Below, in pieces: positions 1 to 5,612 of a DNA stretch of 14,579 nt. The notes beneath the pieces were generated by a model. That model made no database searches. It was not told where the DNA came from and saw only the letters and a list, made by a program, of their open reading frames with translations. Both the position numbers and the translations under genes were made by a program. The stretch is from the NCBI GenBank assembly GCA_964545245.1, contig CAZJFC010000043.1, forward strand, positions 1-14,579, in the 5' to 3' direction. This DNA comes from CAZJFC01 sp964545245 (GTDB taxonomy: Bacteria > Pseudomonadota > Alphaproteobacteria > Rickettsiales > 21-14-0-20-44-7). Each line of letters opens with the position of its first letter. The first letter of the stretch is position 1.

Positions 1-152
1 GCATCGGCATGAACACCGACCACACGCTTGAGGAAGTCGGCCAGCAGTTCAGCGTTACGCGCGAGCGTATCCGCCAGATCGAGGCAAAAGCGCTGCGTAA
101 ACTGAAACACCCTAGCCGTTCACGTAAGCTTCGCAGCTTCCTTGATACATAA
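1..152 (+). CDS. rpoD: RNA polymerase sigma factor RpoD, C-terminal end only (5' truncated by window)
   Basis: The reading frame that opens at base 3 encodes 49 residues and ends at a TAA at 150-152. It contains TLEEVGQQFSVTRERIRQIE followed by AKALRKLKHPSRSRKLRSFL. This is the helix-turn-helix of sigma region 4.2, which contacts the -35 promoter element, plus the usual basic tail of the housekeeping sigma factor. The NTDHTLEEVG and RIRQIEAKALRKL stretches are near-invariant in alphaproteobacterial RpoD. The rest of the protein lies upstream of the window, so completeness cannot be judged. A downstream hairpin at 164-190 separates it from the next gene. The identification as primary rather than alternative sigma rests on the canonical C-terminal sequence. 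Confidence 0.93.
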   Translation, partial: IGMNTDHTLEEVGQQFSVTRERIRQIEAKALRKLKHPSRSRKLRSFLDT

Positions 153-163
153 TTTCTTTCCTT

Positions 164-190
164 CATGCCGGAAATGAGTATTCTGGCATG
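164..190 (+). terminator. Hairpin after rpoD, possible terminator
   Basis: Arms 164-173 and 181-190 (CATGCCGGAA / TTCTGGCATG) pair over 10 bp with one G-U and a 7-nt loop. It starts 12 nt after the rpoD stop codon, where a terminator would be expected. No U-tract follows, so it could instead be an mRNA 3'-end stabiliser or a weak terminator. Confidence 0.4.
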
Positions 191-225
191 GAAGACCCAA
201 CTACGAATTTAAAAAAGGATTTTCA

Positions 226-984
226 ATGAAAAGGTTTTTAGCGGTAGCTCTTTCTGTTTTTACCCTTGGTGCGGTTGCCGCCTGCGACGGCAAGGTCAAC
301 ACCTCCGACAAGAAAAAAATCGAGGAAATCGTCAGGAATTACCTTCTCGAAAACCCCGAAATCCTGATCGAGATGACCCAGAACCTACAGGAAAAACAGG
401 CAAATAACCAGGTTGAGGAAGATACGAAAGCGCTTAAGGAAAACCATAAGCAAATTTTTGAAGACCCTTCATCGCCGGTTCTCGGTAACCCGAAAGCGGA
501 GAAAGTCATTGTCGAATTCTTCGATTATAACTGCGGGTTCTGCCGCAAAGTCCTGCCTGACCTCAACAAATTCATCACCGAGCATGATGATGTGAAAGTT
601 ATTTTCAAGGAACTCCCCGTCCTTGGCCCATCTTCGCAGCAAGCCGCTCTGGCTTCAACCGTGGTTCATGACATCGCGCCGAAGAAATATTTTGAATTTC
701 ACACGGCATTAATGAACCATTCCGGCGCAAAGGACGAGAATGCCATCCGTACGGCAGCGGTAAAAGTCGGCCTTAAAGGTGATGAGATCATCACAAAAAT
801 GAAAGACCGCAAATATGAAAAACCGCTCGCCGAAAATGAAAAACTCGCCCATGCGCTTAAACTGAACGGAACCCCGACCTTTATCATCAACGGACGGATC
901 ATCCGCGGCGCGGTGAGCTATTCCACGCTTAACGATCTGCTTGATGGCCCGTCCCCGGCGGAAGAAGCCAAAAAGAAAAAATAA
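226..984 (+). CDS. DsbA/ScsC-like thioredoxin-fold lipoprotein (Com1-type disulfide oxidoreductase)
   Basis: This 252-residue protein is a probable periplasmic thiol-disulfide oxidoreductase anchored as a lipoprotein. The N-terminus is a signal peptide ending in a lipobox, V17-A-A-C20. Residues ~30-65 form a charged helical stretch (IEEIVRNYLLENPEILIEMT) resembling the N-terminal oligomerisation region of ScsC/Com1 proteins. The DsbA fold follows, with the active site FFDYNCGFC (C103 and C106) and a cis-proline loop, G-T-P217-T-F. The C-terminus is a short lysine-rich tail. An AAAAGGAT ribosome binding site sits 5-6 nt upstream of the chosen ATG, and the signal peptide confirms that start. 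The esterase gene follows after 12 nt, suggesting cotranscription. By family knowledge it would form or isomerise disulfides in exported proteins. The substrates are unknown. The second VirB6 and other secreted products of this cell contain several cysteines, but a link to them is only inference. Confidence 0.9.
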   Translation: MKRFLAVALSVFTLGAVAACDGKVNTSDKKKIEEIVRNYLLENPEILIEMTQNLQEKQANNQVEEDTKALKENHKQIFEDPSSPVLGNPKAEKVIVEFFDYNCGFCRKVLPDLNKFITEHDDVKVIFKELPVLGPSSQQAALASTVVHDIAPKKYFEFHTALMNHSGAKDENAIRTAAVKVGLKGDEIITKMKDRKYEKPLAENEKLAHALKLNGTPTFIINGRIIRGAVSYSTLNDLLDGPSPAEEAKKKK

Positions 985-996
985 CAGCAGGTATTT

Positions 997-1650
997 ATGC
1001 CAGCACTAACCGGCCCCGTATTTGAACCATTCAGCGGAACCAAGCCTGATAATGCAATCATCCTGCTGCACGGCGTGGGCGCGGATGGCGAGAATTTAAT
1101 CGGCCTTGCCGATTTCATGCTGAAGGATTTTCCCGATACGGTTTTCATCGCCCCCAATGGCCCGTTTGGTTATGACATGGCCCCGCCGGGATACGGCTAC
1201 CAATGGTTTTCATTAGCCGACCGCAGGCCGGAAGTCCTGCTTGCGGGCTTGCAGACCGTTGCGCCGATTGTCGACAAATTCATTGATGAAGTGATGGAAG
1301 AATATAACCTCCCCGCAAACAAAATTGCCCTGATCGGTTTTTCGCAAGGAACCATGACCTCGCTTTACGTCGCCCCGCGCCGCGCGGAAAAGCTGGCCGC
1401 CGTGGTTGGTTATTCAGGCGCTCTGCTCGCCCCGGAAAGGCTGAAAACAGAAGTCAAAACCCACCCGGATATTTGCCTGATACACGGCGAAATAGATGAT
1501 GTCGTGCCAGCCCAGGCCACGCTCAACGCGCAGCCCGTATTGCACGAAAACGGCTTCCATGCAGAAATCCACCTACGCCCCAACCTCCCGCATTCAATCG
1601 ACCCGGAAGGAATTGCGATCGCCACGAAGTTTTTGAAATCGAGGTTATAG
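997..1650 (+). CDS. Carboxylesterase/phospholipase family alpha/beta hydrolase
   Basis: This 217-residue cytosolic serine hydrolase belongs to the small carboxylesterase (YpfH / acyl-protein thioesterase-like) family. Its length matches the family norm of about 210-230. An oxyanion-hole loop, LLHGVGADGEN, lies near residues 23-33. The nucleophile elbow is GFSQG with S116. The acid is probably D167 in HGEIDDVVP, and the catalytic histidine is H189 in LPHSID. All three catalytic residues are present, so the enzyme should be active on short acyl esters or similar substrates. The natural substrate cannot be read from the sequence. There is no signal peptide. The gene follows the thioredoxin-fold lipoprotein by 12 nt and abuts the next small gene directly, so the three probably form one transcription unit. 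Confidence 0.9.
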   Translation: MPALTGPVFEPFSGTKPDNAIILLHGVGADGENLIGLADFMLKDFPDTVFIAPNGPFGYDMAPPGYGYQWFSLADRRPEVLLAGLQTVAPIVDKFIDEVMEEYNLPANKIALIGFSQGTMTSLYVAPRRAEKLAAVVGYSGALLAPERLKTEVKTHPDICLIHGEIDDVVPAQATLNAQPVLHENGFHAEIHLRPNLPHSIDPEGIAIATKFLKSRL

Positions 1651-1854
1651 ATGGAAGATCTACTTCCTTTGCTGGTAGCCATTTCCGCCGTATTAGGAGT
1701 GAAATACGCTGCAAAATACATGAAAAGAAAAAACATCGAAATCGACAGCCATGATTCAAGTGATGGGCCTATTTTGGGCAAGGTCAGGAAAAATAATTCT
1801 ATTGATTCCGGTGGTTTTGATTCCGGTGGAGATTTTGGTGGCGGCGGGGATTAA
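1651..1854 (+). CDS. Small one-helix membrane protein with Gly/Asp-rich tail, unknown function
   Basis: This 67-residue ORF begins at the base directly after the esterase stop codon. The arrangement suggests translational coupling, with a GAGG-type Shine-Dalgarno inside the end of the esterase gene. Residues ~4-21 (LLPLLVAISAVLGVKYAA) form one hydrophobic helix. A basic patch, KYMKRKN, follows, predicting a cytoplasmic C-terminus by the positive-inside rule. The last 16 residues are almost only Gly, Ser, Asp and Phe (GGFDSGGDFGGGGD). I do not recognise a family. Similar Gly-rich endings occur in some small membrane proteins, but they do not define a function. It is probably real because of the gene-to-gene junction and the membrane-helix-plus-basic-patch architecture. 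No homology search was possible. Confidence 0.65.
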   Translation: MEDLLPLLVAISAVLGVKYAAKYMKRKNIEIDSHDSSDGPILGKVRKNNSIDSGGFDSGGDFGGGGD

Positions 1855-1874
1855 CCAGAGAGCACCTCACCCCA

Positions 1875-1900
1875 CCCTCTCCTCATAGGAGAGGGCTTTA
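1875..1900. terminator. Terminator-like hairpin between convergent genes
   Basis: CCCTCTCCT (1875-1883) and AGGAGAGGG (1887-1895) pair perfectly over 9 bp around a 3-nt loop, followed by CTTTATT. It lies between the + strand 67-aa gene and the - strand aminotransferase gene. The flanking CACCCCACCCTCTCC resembles, in reverse orientation, the GC-rich repeat at 5171-5206. It may therefore be a repeat element serving as a terminator. Confidence 0.6.
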
Positions 1901-1905
1901 TTAAG

Positions 1906-1928
1906 ATTCCCGCCTCCGCGGGAATGAC
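1906..1928. repeat. REP-like palindrome (ATTCCCGC...GCGGGAATGAC)
   Basis: Perfect 8-bp arms (1906-1913 and 1918-1925) surround the loop CTCC, followed by GAC. This is the common proteobacterial dispersed palindrome type. Related GGAATGAC and GTCATCCCGG forms occur at 5377-5418 and 14533-14554. Confidence 0.65.
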
Positions 1929-1936
1929 ATACTCCT

Positions 1937-1968
1937 GAAGTTCCGAAATTCTGAAATTCCGAAGTTCC
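1937..1968. repeat. 8-bp tandem repeat, four units
   Basis: Four contiguous octamers are seen: GAAGTTCC, GAAATTCT, GAAATTCC, GAAGTTCC. Each contains the palindromic core GAANTTC, so the array is also self-complementary. It ends 5 bp before the 3' end of the aminotransferase gene. It may be part of a larger dispersed element together with the palindrome at 1906-1928. Confidence 0.6.
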
Positions 1969-1973
1969 CCAAC

Positions 1974-3194
1974 CTAAGCCGCTTTCGCCTCACCCGTAAG
2001 CTCACCGCAGGCTTTCGCGATGCGGTTGCAGGCTTCGGCCAGCGTCTTTTCCGAAGTCGCGTAGGAAATGCGGAAATATGGGTCAAGCCCGAAAGCGGTT
2101 CCCGGAACCACCGCCACGCCGACTGACTCAAGCAGGTATGTCGCCACATCATTGCTGTTATTGAGCGTTGCTCCCTGCGGGGTTTTCTTGCCGATCAAAC
2201 CGGCGCATGAAGGGTAAACATAGAACGCGCCTTCCGGCTTCGCGCATTTAAGGCCGGGAATTTTATTCAGCGCATCCACCACCAAATCACGGCGGGCAGA
2301 AAAACTTTTGCGCCATTCACCAAGGAAAGCCTGGTCGCCGTTCAGCGCTTCCACCGCCGCCGCCTGCGAAACCGACGCCGAGTTGGAAGTCGATTGCGAT
2401 TGCAAATTGGTCATCGCCTTAATCAGCTTTTTATCACCCGCGCCGTAACCAATGCGCCAGCCGGTCATGGAATATGCTTTTGAAACACCGTTGATGGTGA
2501 GCGTGCGCGCTTTCAATTTTGGCTCCACTTCCGCGATGGTATGGAATTTGAAACCGTCATAAACAAGGTGCTCATAAATATCATCGCTCATCACCCATAC
2601 ATGCTCGTGCTTCACCAGAACATCAGCCAGCGCTTTCAGTTCTTCTTTAGTATAAGCCGCGCCGGTCGGGTTGCTTGGGCTGTTGAGGACGAGCCATTTC
2701 GTTTTCGGGGTGATCGCTTTTTCAAGCTGTTCCGGTTTCAATTTGAAATTCGCCTCGCCGCTGCATTCGATGAAGACGGGAACACCGTCACAGAAAGAAA
2801 CAATGTCAGGGTAAGAAACCCAGTATGGCGCAGGGATGATTACCTCATCACCCGGATTCACACTGGCGAGCATTGCGTTGAAGATAACCTGCTTGCCGCC
2901 GGTTCCAACAATGATTTCATCAGACGCGTATTCAAGGTTATTCTCGCGTTTGAACTTCGCGATGATTGCGTTGCGCAGCTTAACCGTGCCTTCGACCGGG
3001 GTATATTTTGTTTCGCCCGCATCCATCGCTTTTTTCGCCGCCGCAATGATGTGTTCAGGCGTATTGAAATCAGGCTCGCCAGCGCCAAGGCCGATAACAT
3101 CCTTGCCTTCCGCTTTAAGCTGGGCGGCTTTCATGGTTACCGCAATCGTAGGTGAAGGTTTTATTTTTGATAATCTGTCCGCAACAATCGTCAT
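1974..3194 (-). CDS. aatA: Aspartate aminotransferase (class I/II, PLP-dependent)
   Basis: It catalyses transamination between aspartate and 2-oxoglutarate in the cytosol, linking amino-acid and TCA metabolism. Related alphaproteobacterial enzymes also accept prephenate or aromatic substrates. From the ATG at 3194 it is 406 residues, the usual length of the AspAT Ib subgroup. Visible motifs are GLGAGEPDFNTP near the N-terminus, GTGGKQ and PAPYWVSYPD, NSPSNPTG (cofactor and substrate binding), SDDIYEHLVYD, and NGVSKAYSMTGWRIGY with the PLP-binding K239 and the phosphate-binding R247. YFRISYA near the C-terminus carries the substrate carboxylate-binding arginine. A TTG four codons upstream is in frame. 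I prefer the ATG because a GGGA lies 6-7 nt before it and homologues begin close to this residue. It is transcribed away from the 3481 gene and towards the hairpins at 1875-1928. Confidence 0.92.
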   Translation of the reverse strand: MTIVADRLSKIKPSPTIAVTMKAAQLKAEGKDVIGLGAGEPDFNTPEHIIAAAKKAMDAGETKYTPVEGTVKLRNAIIAKFKRENNLEYASDEIIVGTGGKQVIFNAMLASVNPGDEVIIPAPYWVSYPDIVSFCDGVPVFIECSGEANFKLKPEQLEKAITPKTKWLVLNSPSNPTGAAYTKEELKALADVLVKHEHVWVMSDDIYEHLVYDGFKFHTIAEVEPKLKARTLTINGVSKAYSMTGWRIGYGAGDKKLIKAMTNLQSQSTSNSASVSQAAAVEALNGDQAFLGEWRKSFSARRDLVVDALNKIPGLKCAKPEGAFYVYPSCAGLIGKKTPQGATLNNSNDVATYLLESVGVAVVPGTAFGLDPYFRISYATSEKTLAEACNRIAKACGELTGEAKAA

Positions 3195-3480
3195 GATTTT
3201 TCCCAAATTCCCATATTGAATTTTTATACAAATATGCTACATTAAAGCACAGGCAATAACCAAAAGCTTGTTTGTTAATTATAGCCAACTGAAATTGCCG
3301 AAGGCTTTAAATTCAGTGGCACGGTATAAAGTCATATTCATATTTTGTAAACAGCCAATTTGCTGTTTCTTTCATGTTCAACCAGCAATTTGGCGGCCCT
3401 TGCGGCAGGCTTGATACCGTACAGGCGCATAAGCCGAATAAATATTGTTCTTAGTCTGATTAAAAACCAATGGAGGCATT
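3195..3480. other. Divergent intergenic region with two hairpins
   Basis: This 286-bp spacer holds the promoters of the aminotransferase gene (-) and the 3481 gene (+), but no convincing -35/-10 pair could be assigned. Two structures stand out. One is an imperfect hairpin at 3284-3319, GCCAACTGAAATT paired with AATTCAGTGGC, with an inner GCC-GAA-GGC. The other is a perfect 7-bp hairpin at 3348-3367 (AAACAGC / GCTGTTT). They may belong to a structured leader or a small RNA, but nothing identifies a class. Confidence 0.35.
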
Positions 3481-3819
3481 ATGACAACCCATAGCATATG
3501 GGGTGCGGGGCTTCTTGCGGCCCTGATTTTTGCAATCACCCCAACTAAAACCAACGCATCGGATGATTTCATCTATCCGCAAAATAAAGTGTTACAGAAC
3601 TCCCAAACTACGGATACGCAATATCCGCAAGATAATACCAATGCGCAATATCATCAGGATGTGACGAATTATTCCAATGACTCAAGTTATGTTATGCCGC
3701 AAAACTACCACGGCCAATATTATAACCAGGAAAACAACGCCATCGGATATTACGGAACTTCCAAATCAACCGACGCCCACGGCAACCAGCCAAAGGGTTA
3801 TTACTATTATTACTTTTGA
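3481..3819 (+). CDS. Small exported Asn/Gln/Tyr-rich protein, unknown function
   Basis: The 112-residue product starts with a Sec signal peptide: a hydrophobic core at residues ~8-20 and a probable cleavage site after T24-N-A26. A good GGAGG ribosome binding site lies 6 nt before the ATG. In the remaining ~85 residues I count 11 Asn, 11 Gln and 15 Tyr (about 44%), no cysteine, and few hydrophobic residues. There are imperfect short repeats (TQYPQDNTN, AQYHQDVTN) and the protein ends in G-Y-Y-Y-Y-Y-F. This composition suggests a disordered, prion-like or amyloid-like, or surface-associated secreted protein. No known family is recognised. A perfect hairpin at 3841-3866 follows the stop and probably ends its transcript before ftsY. 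The signal peptide and ribosome binding site make it a credible gene. Confidence 0.75.
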   Translation: MTTHSIWGAGLLAALIFAITPTKTNASDDFIYPQNKVLQNSQTTDTQYPQDNTNAQYHQDVTNYSNDSSYVMPQNYHGQYYNQENNAIGYYGTSKSTDAHGNQPKGYYYYYF

Positions 3820-3840
3820 TATTAGCGCATAAGCCCTATA

Positions 3841-3874
3841 AAGTGCCGGTCTAACCACCGGCACTTGTTCTATT
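3841..3874 (+). terminator. Hairpin between the 3481 gene and ftsY
   Basis: AAGTGCCGGT (3841-3850) and ACCGGCACTT (3857-3866) pair perfectly over 10 bp with a 6-nt loop, followed by GTTCTATT. It looks like an intrinsic terminator with a poor U-tract. It ends 8 nt before the ftsY ATG, so it might also affect ftsY translation on read-through transcripts. A possible promoter inside the gap (TTGATA 3816-3821, 15-bp spacing, TATAAA 3837-3842) would start a transcript inside this hairpin. Confidence 0.6.
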
Positions 3875-4786
3875 ATGTCATGGATCGCAAAACTTAAAAA
3901 CGGGCTGAAAGGCACTTCAACCAAGATCACTGGCGGCGTAAGTTCCATTTTCACTTCGCGCAGGCTCGATGCAACAACCCTCAATGAACTTGAGGAACTG
4001 CTCATCATGGCCGATATGGGGGTCGAATCCGCCACGGAAATTGTCGAGGAACTGAGAAAGGACAGGTTTGGAAAAGACATTTCCGAAGAAGAGATCAAAA
4101 CCGCCCTCGCTGGGGAAATTGTAAAAATCATCGGGCCAAGCGCCAAAGAACTTGTTATCGGGGAGCACAAGCCGCATGTGATCCTTGTTGTCGGCGTGAA
4201 CGGCAACGGCAAAACAACCTCTATCGGCAAGCTCGCGCATAACCTTAGGCTCTCCGGCAAAAAAGTTCTGGTCGCGGCGGCGGATACTTTCCGCGCGGCG
4301 GCAATCGGCCAGCTCCGCACATGGGCTGAACGCGCGGGCGTTGCCATACACGCCGGGAACGAAAACCAGGACCCGGCAAGCGTTGCCTATCAGGCGCTTG
4401 ATATCGCCGCGAAGGAAAATTATGATGTCGTGCTGATAGATACGGCAGGAAGGCTGCAAAACAAGCTGAACCTGATGAATGAGCTGAATAAAATCAGGAA
4501 TGTCTGCACAAAATTCAACCCCGGTTCCCCGCATGATGTGATTCTCGTGCTTGACGCCACAACCGGGCAGAATGCAATTTCACAGGTGCAGGAATTCGGT
4601 GAAAAGGCCGGGGTCACCGGGCTGGTCGTCACCAAACTTGACGGCACCGCAAAAGGCGGCATCGTAGTCGCGCTGGCAAAAAAATTCGGGCTGGCAGTAT
4701 ATGCCATCGGCGTTGGCGAAGGCATTGACGACATGAAACCCTTCAACGCACATGATTTTGCCAATAGTCTGGTAGGGCTGGAATAA
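3875..4786 (+). CDS. ftsY: Signal recognition particle receptor FtsY
   Basis: This 303-residue GTPase is the SRP receptor at the inner membrane. It pairs with Ffh to deliver nascent membrane proteins to SecYEG. The N-domain helical bundle occupies residues ~1-90, and the long acidic A domain of enterobacterial FtsY is absent, as usual for alphaproteobacteria. The G domain shows GVNGNGKTT (G1, 107-115), DTFRAAA (137-143), DTAGR (G3, 179-183) and TKLDGTAKGG (G4 and the following closing loop, from 243). The MSWIAKLKNGL start is amphipathic and fits a membrane-targeting helix. No Shine-Dalgarno is visible before the ATG. Instead the hairpin at 3841-3866 ends 8 nt upstream, so translation may be leaderless-like or weakly initiated. 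The gene appears to be single, with no partner downstream. Confidence 0.95.
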   Translation: MSWIAKLKNGLKGTSTKITGGVSSIFTSRRLDATTLNELEELLIMADMGVESATEIVEELRKDRFGKDISEEEIKTALAGEIVKIIGPSAKELVIGEHKPHVILVVGVNGNGKTTSIGKLAHNLRLSGKKVLVAAADTFRAAAIGQLRTWAERAGVAIHAGNENQDPASVAYQALDIAAKENYDVVLIDTAGRLQNKLNLMNELNKIRNVCTKFNPGSPHDVILVLDATTGQNAISQVQEFGEKAGVTGLVVTKLDGTAKGGIVVALAKKFGLAVYAIGVGEGIDDMKPFNAHDFANSLVGLE

Positions 4787-5013
4787 TGTTTTGCCCCCTT
4801 CGCAGCTCCTGCCTCGCTTCCTAATACGAAAACGAGTAATCACCCCCTCATCCTTCCCCCTTCATCCCCATTATCCATAAACAAAACCTATCAATAATCG
4901 AAAATCGATAAGTTTTATCTATTAAACCCATCCTAATAAAAGTAGGATATATCTCTGTCAACTATTAGAAATTATCAAACTGTTTTATAACAATAAATTT
5001 TCAAACATTTTAC
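4787..5013. other. AT-rich intergenic stretch, no gene seen
   Basis: After a pyrimidine-rich segment (about 4793-4870) the sequence becomes strongly AT-rich to about 5013. I see no ORF with a ribosome binding site. A 6-bp hairpin (ATCCTA / TAGGAT) lies near 4929-4947. CTGCCTCGCTTCCT at 4809-4822 recurs with one mismatch at 5236-5249, suggesting shared repeat material. No clear terminator for ftsY was found. Confidence 0.5.
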
Positions 5014-5043
5014 TTGACATTCCTCACCTAATAATGGTATTAT
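5014..5043 (+). promoter_or_regulatory. Strong sigma70-type promoter with extended -10
   Basis: A perfect TTGACA (5014-5019) is followed after 18 bp by TATTAT (5038-5043). TGG directly ahead of it gives the extended -10 TGn motif. An overlapping TATACT begins at 5041. The predicted start is near 5050, at the beginning of a 6-bp stem (ATATCA / TGATAT, 5050-5075). It is the best housekeeping promoter match in the window, yet no normal gene follows within 650 bp. Confidence 0.6.
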
Positions 5044-5079
5044 ACTGAAATATCAGAACTACCGCGGGGTGATATCCGC

Positions 5080-5118
5080 ATGTTATTTGACATCGTGAGT
5101 GATTTTTATAGGCGCTAG
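5080..5118 (+). CDS. 12-codon mini-ORF (possible leader peptide or gene remnant)
   Basis: ATG to TAG encodes MLFDIVSDFYRR. GGGGTGAT at 5066-5073 matches the anti-Shine-Dalgarno well and sits 6 nt before the ATG. The promoter at 5014-5043 would give a leader of about 30 nt. The stop codon lies in the left part of the terminator-like hairpin at 5111-5150, an arrangement seen in attenuator leaders. It may equally be the decayed 5' end of a longer gene interrupted by the repeats downstream, or chance. Confidence 0.35.
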   Translation: MLFDIVSDFYRR

Positions 5119-5150
5119 GCTATAGGCAACAGGGGTTGCTGCGCCTTTTT
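5111..5150 (+). terminator. Terminator-like hairpin with T5 tract
   Basis: The outer stem is GGCGC (5111-5115) with GCGCC (5141-5145), and the inner stem is GCAAC (5126-5130) with GTTGC (5135-5139). A TAGGCTATAG bulge lies on the 5' side and TTTTT follows at 5146-5150. With the promoter at 5014-5043 it would define a transcript of about 100 nt, a candidate small RNA or leader. Confidence 0.5.
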
Positions 5151-5170
5151 CAGGTGACAGGCTACTCCCT

Positions 5171-5206
5171 CCCTCTCCCGCTTGCGGGGGAGGGTCGGGG
5201 TGGGGG
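5171..5206. repeat. GC-rich REP-like palindrome
   Basis: Arms 5171-5180 and 5185-5194 (CCCTCTCCCG / CGGGGGAGGG) pair over 10 bp with one G-U, followed by TCGGGGTGGGGG. This CTCTCCCGC...GGGAGGGTCGGGGTGGGG type is a familiar dispersed intergenic repeat in proteobacterial genomes. A shorter relative in the opposite orientation is at 1869-1895. Confidence 0.6.
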
Positions 5207-5263
5207 CTACACCGAAGACTGGCCAGCCCTTCTGCCTGCCCCGCTTCCTCGCTCCGTCATCCT

Positions 5264-5415
5264 CCGAAAATTTTTCAGGAGAAAAATTTATCGGGGGATC
5301 CGGTAATAAAATGTCAGCAGATATTTTATTACGCAAAAAGTCTCCTGACTTTTTGCCGAAACACTAATGCCTATGGATTCCGGATATTTTTCCCTGCTGG
5401 TAAAAATTCCGGAAT
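5264..5415. repeat. Array of four consecutive strong hairpins
   Basis: H1, 5264-5294: CCGA + AAATTTTTC pair with GAAAAATTT + TCGG, loop AGGA, one unpaired A. H2, 5303-5332: 10-bp stem GTAATAAAAT / ATTTTATTAC, 10-nt loop. H3, 5333-5356: perfect 10-bp stem GCAAAAAGTC / GACTTTTTGC, loop TCCT, directly abutting H2. H4, 5377-5415: ATTCCGGA + ATTTTT pair with AAAAAT + TCCGGAAT, one bulged T, 10-nt loop, then GAC as in REP-like elements. No convincing ORF crosses them. They may be a composite dispersed repeat or a structured RNA. Confidence 0.7.
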
Positions 5416-5425
5416 GACGAATAGG

Positions 5426-5535
5426 GGAGAACGAGGCCAGCAGGCCAAGCCAGCCTTGAGCGTGAGCGGAGCGAACAGCCCATCGGAGGCACAGTAGCGC
5501 CGCACGGGGGCAAAAAAATAATTCTCCGGGAAAGG
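5426..5535. other. GC-rich intergenic stretch, probably repeat-derived
   Basis: No gene with a ribosome binding site is seen. It contains small palindromes such as GGCCAGCAGGCC and a short outer inverted pair, GGAGAA at 5426-5431 with TTCTCC at 5522-5527. The base composition differs sharply from the AT-rich sequence on either side, which suggests inserted repeat material. Its identity is not known. Confidence 0.4.
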
Positions 5536-5539
5536 TTCA

Positions 5540-5591
5540 AAGGGTGGCAACGGTTGAGAGAGAGATTGAGCTGAGAGAGGCTGCCACCCTT
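5540..5591. repeat. 10-bp inverted repeat around a GA-rich spacer
   Basis: AAGGGTGGCA (5540-5549) is the exact reverse complement of TGCCACCCTT (5582-5591). The 32-nt spacer contains GAGAGAGAGATTGAG and CTGAGAGAGG. It could be a long-loop hairpin, a binding site pair, or the boundary of an inserted element. It lies 22 bp upstream of the Fur-box matches. Confidence 0.5.
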
Positions 5592-5612
5592 ATGAATTCT
5601 TATTATCTTAAC

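Noticed and set aside
2541..3155. 204-aa + strand ORF antisense to the aminotransferase
   Set aside because: It is a shadow frame of a clearly real gene, rich in Arg, Phe and Asn, with no recognisable domain.
3195..3206. TTG start for the aminotransferase, four codons upstream
   Set aside because: The ATG at 3194 has a GGGA at suitable spacing and matches where homologues begin.
5115..5367. ORFs on both strands over the repeat region (61-73 aa)
   Set aside because: Their products simply translate palindromic repeats (e.g. TPTLPRKRERE), a common artefact of dispersed elements, and they have no ribosome binding sites.
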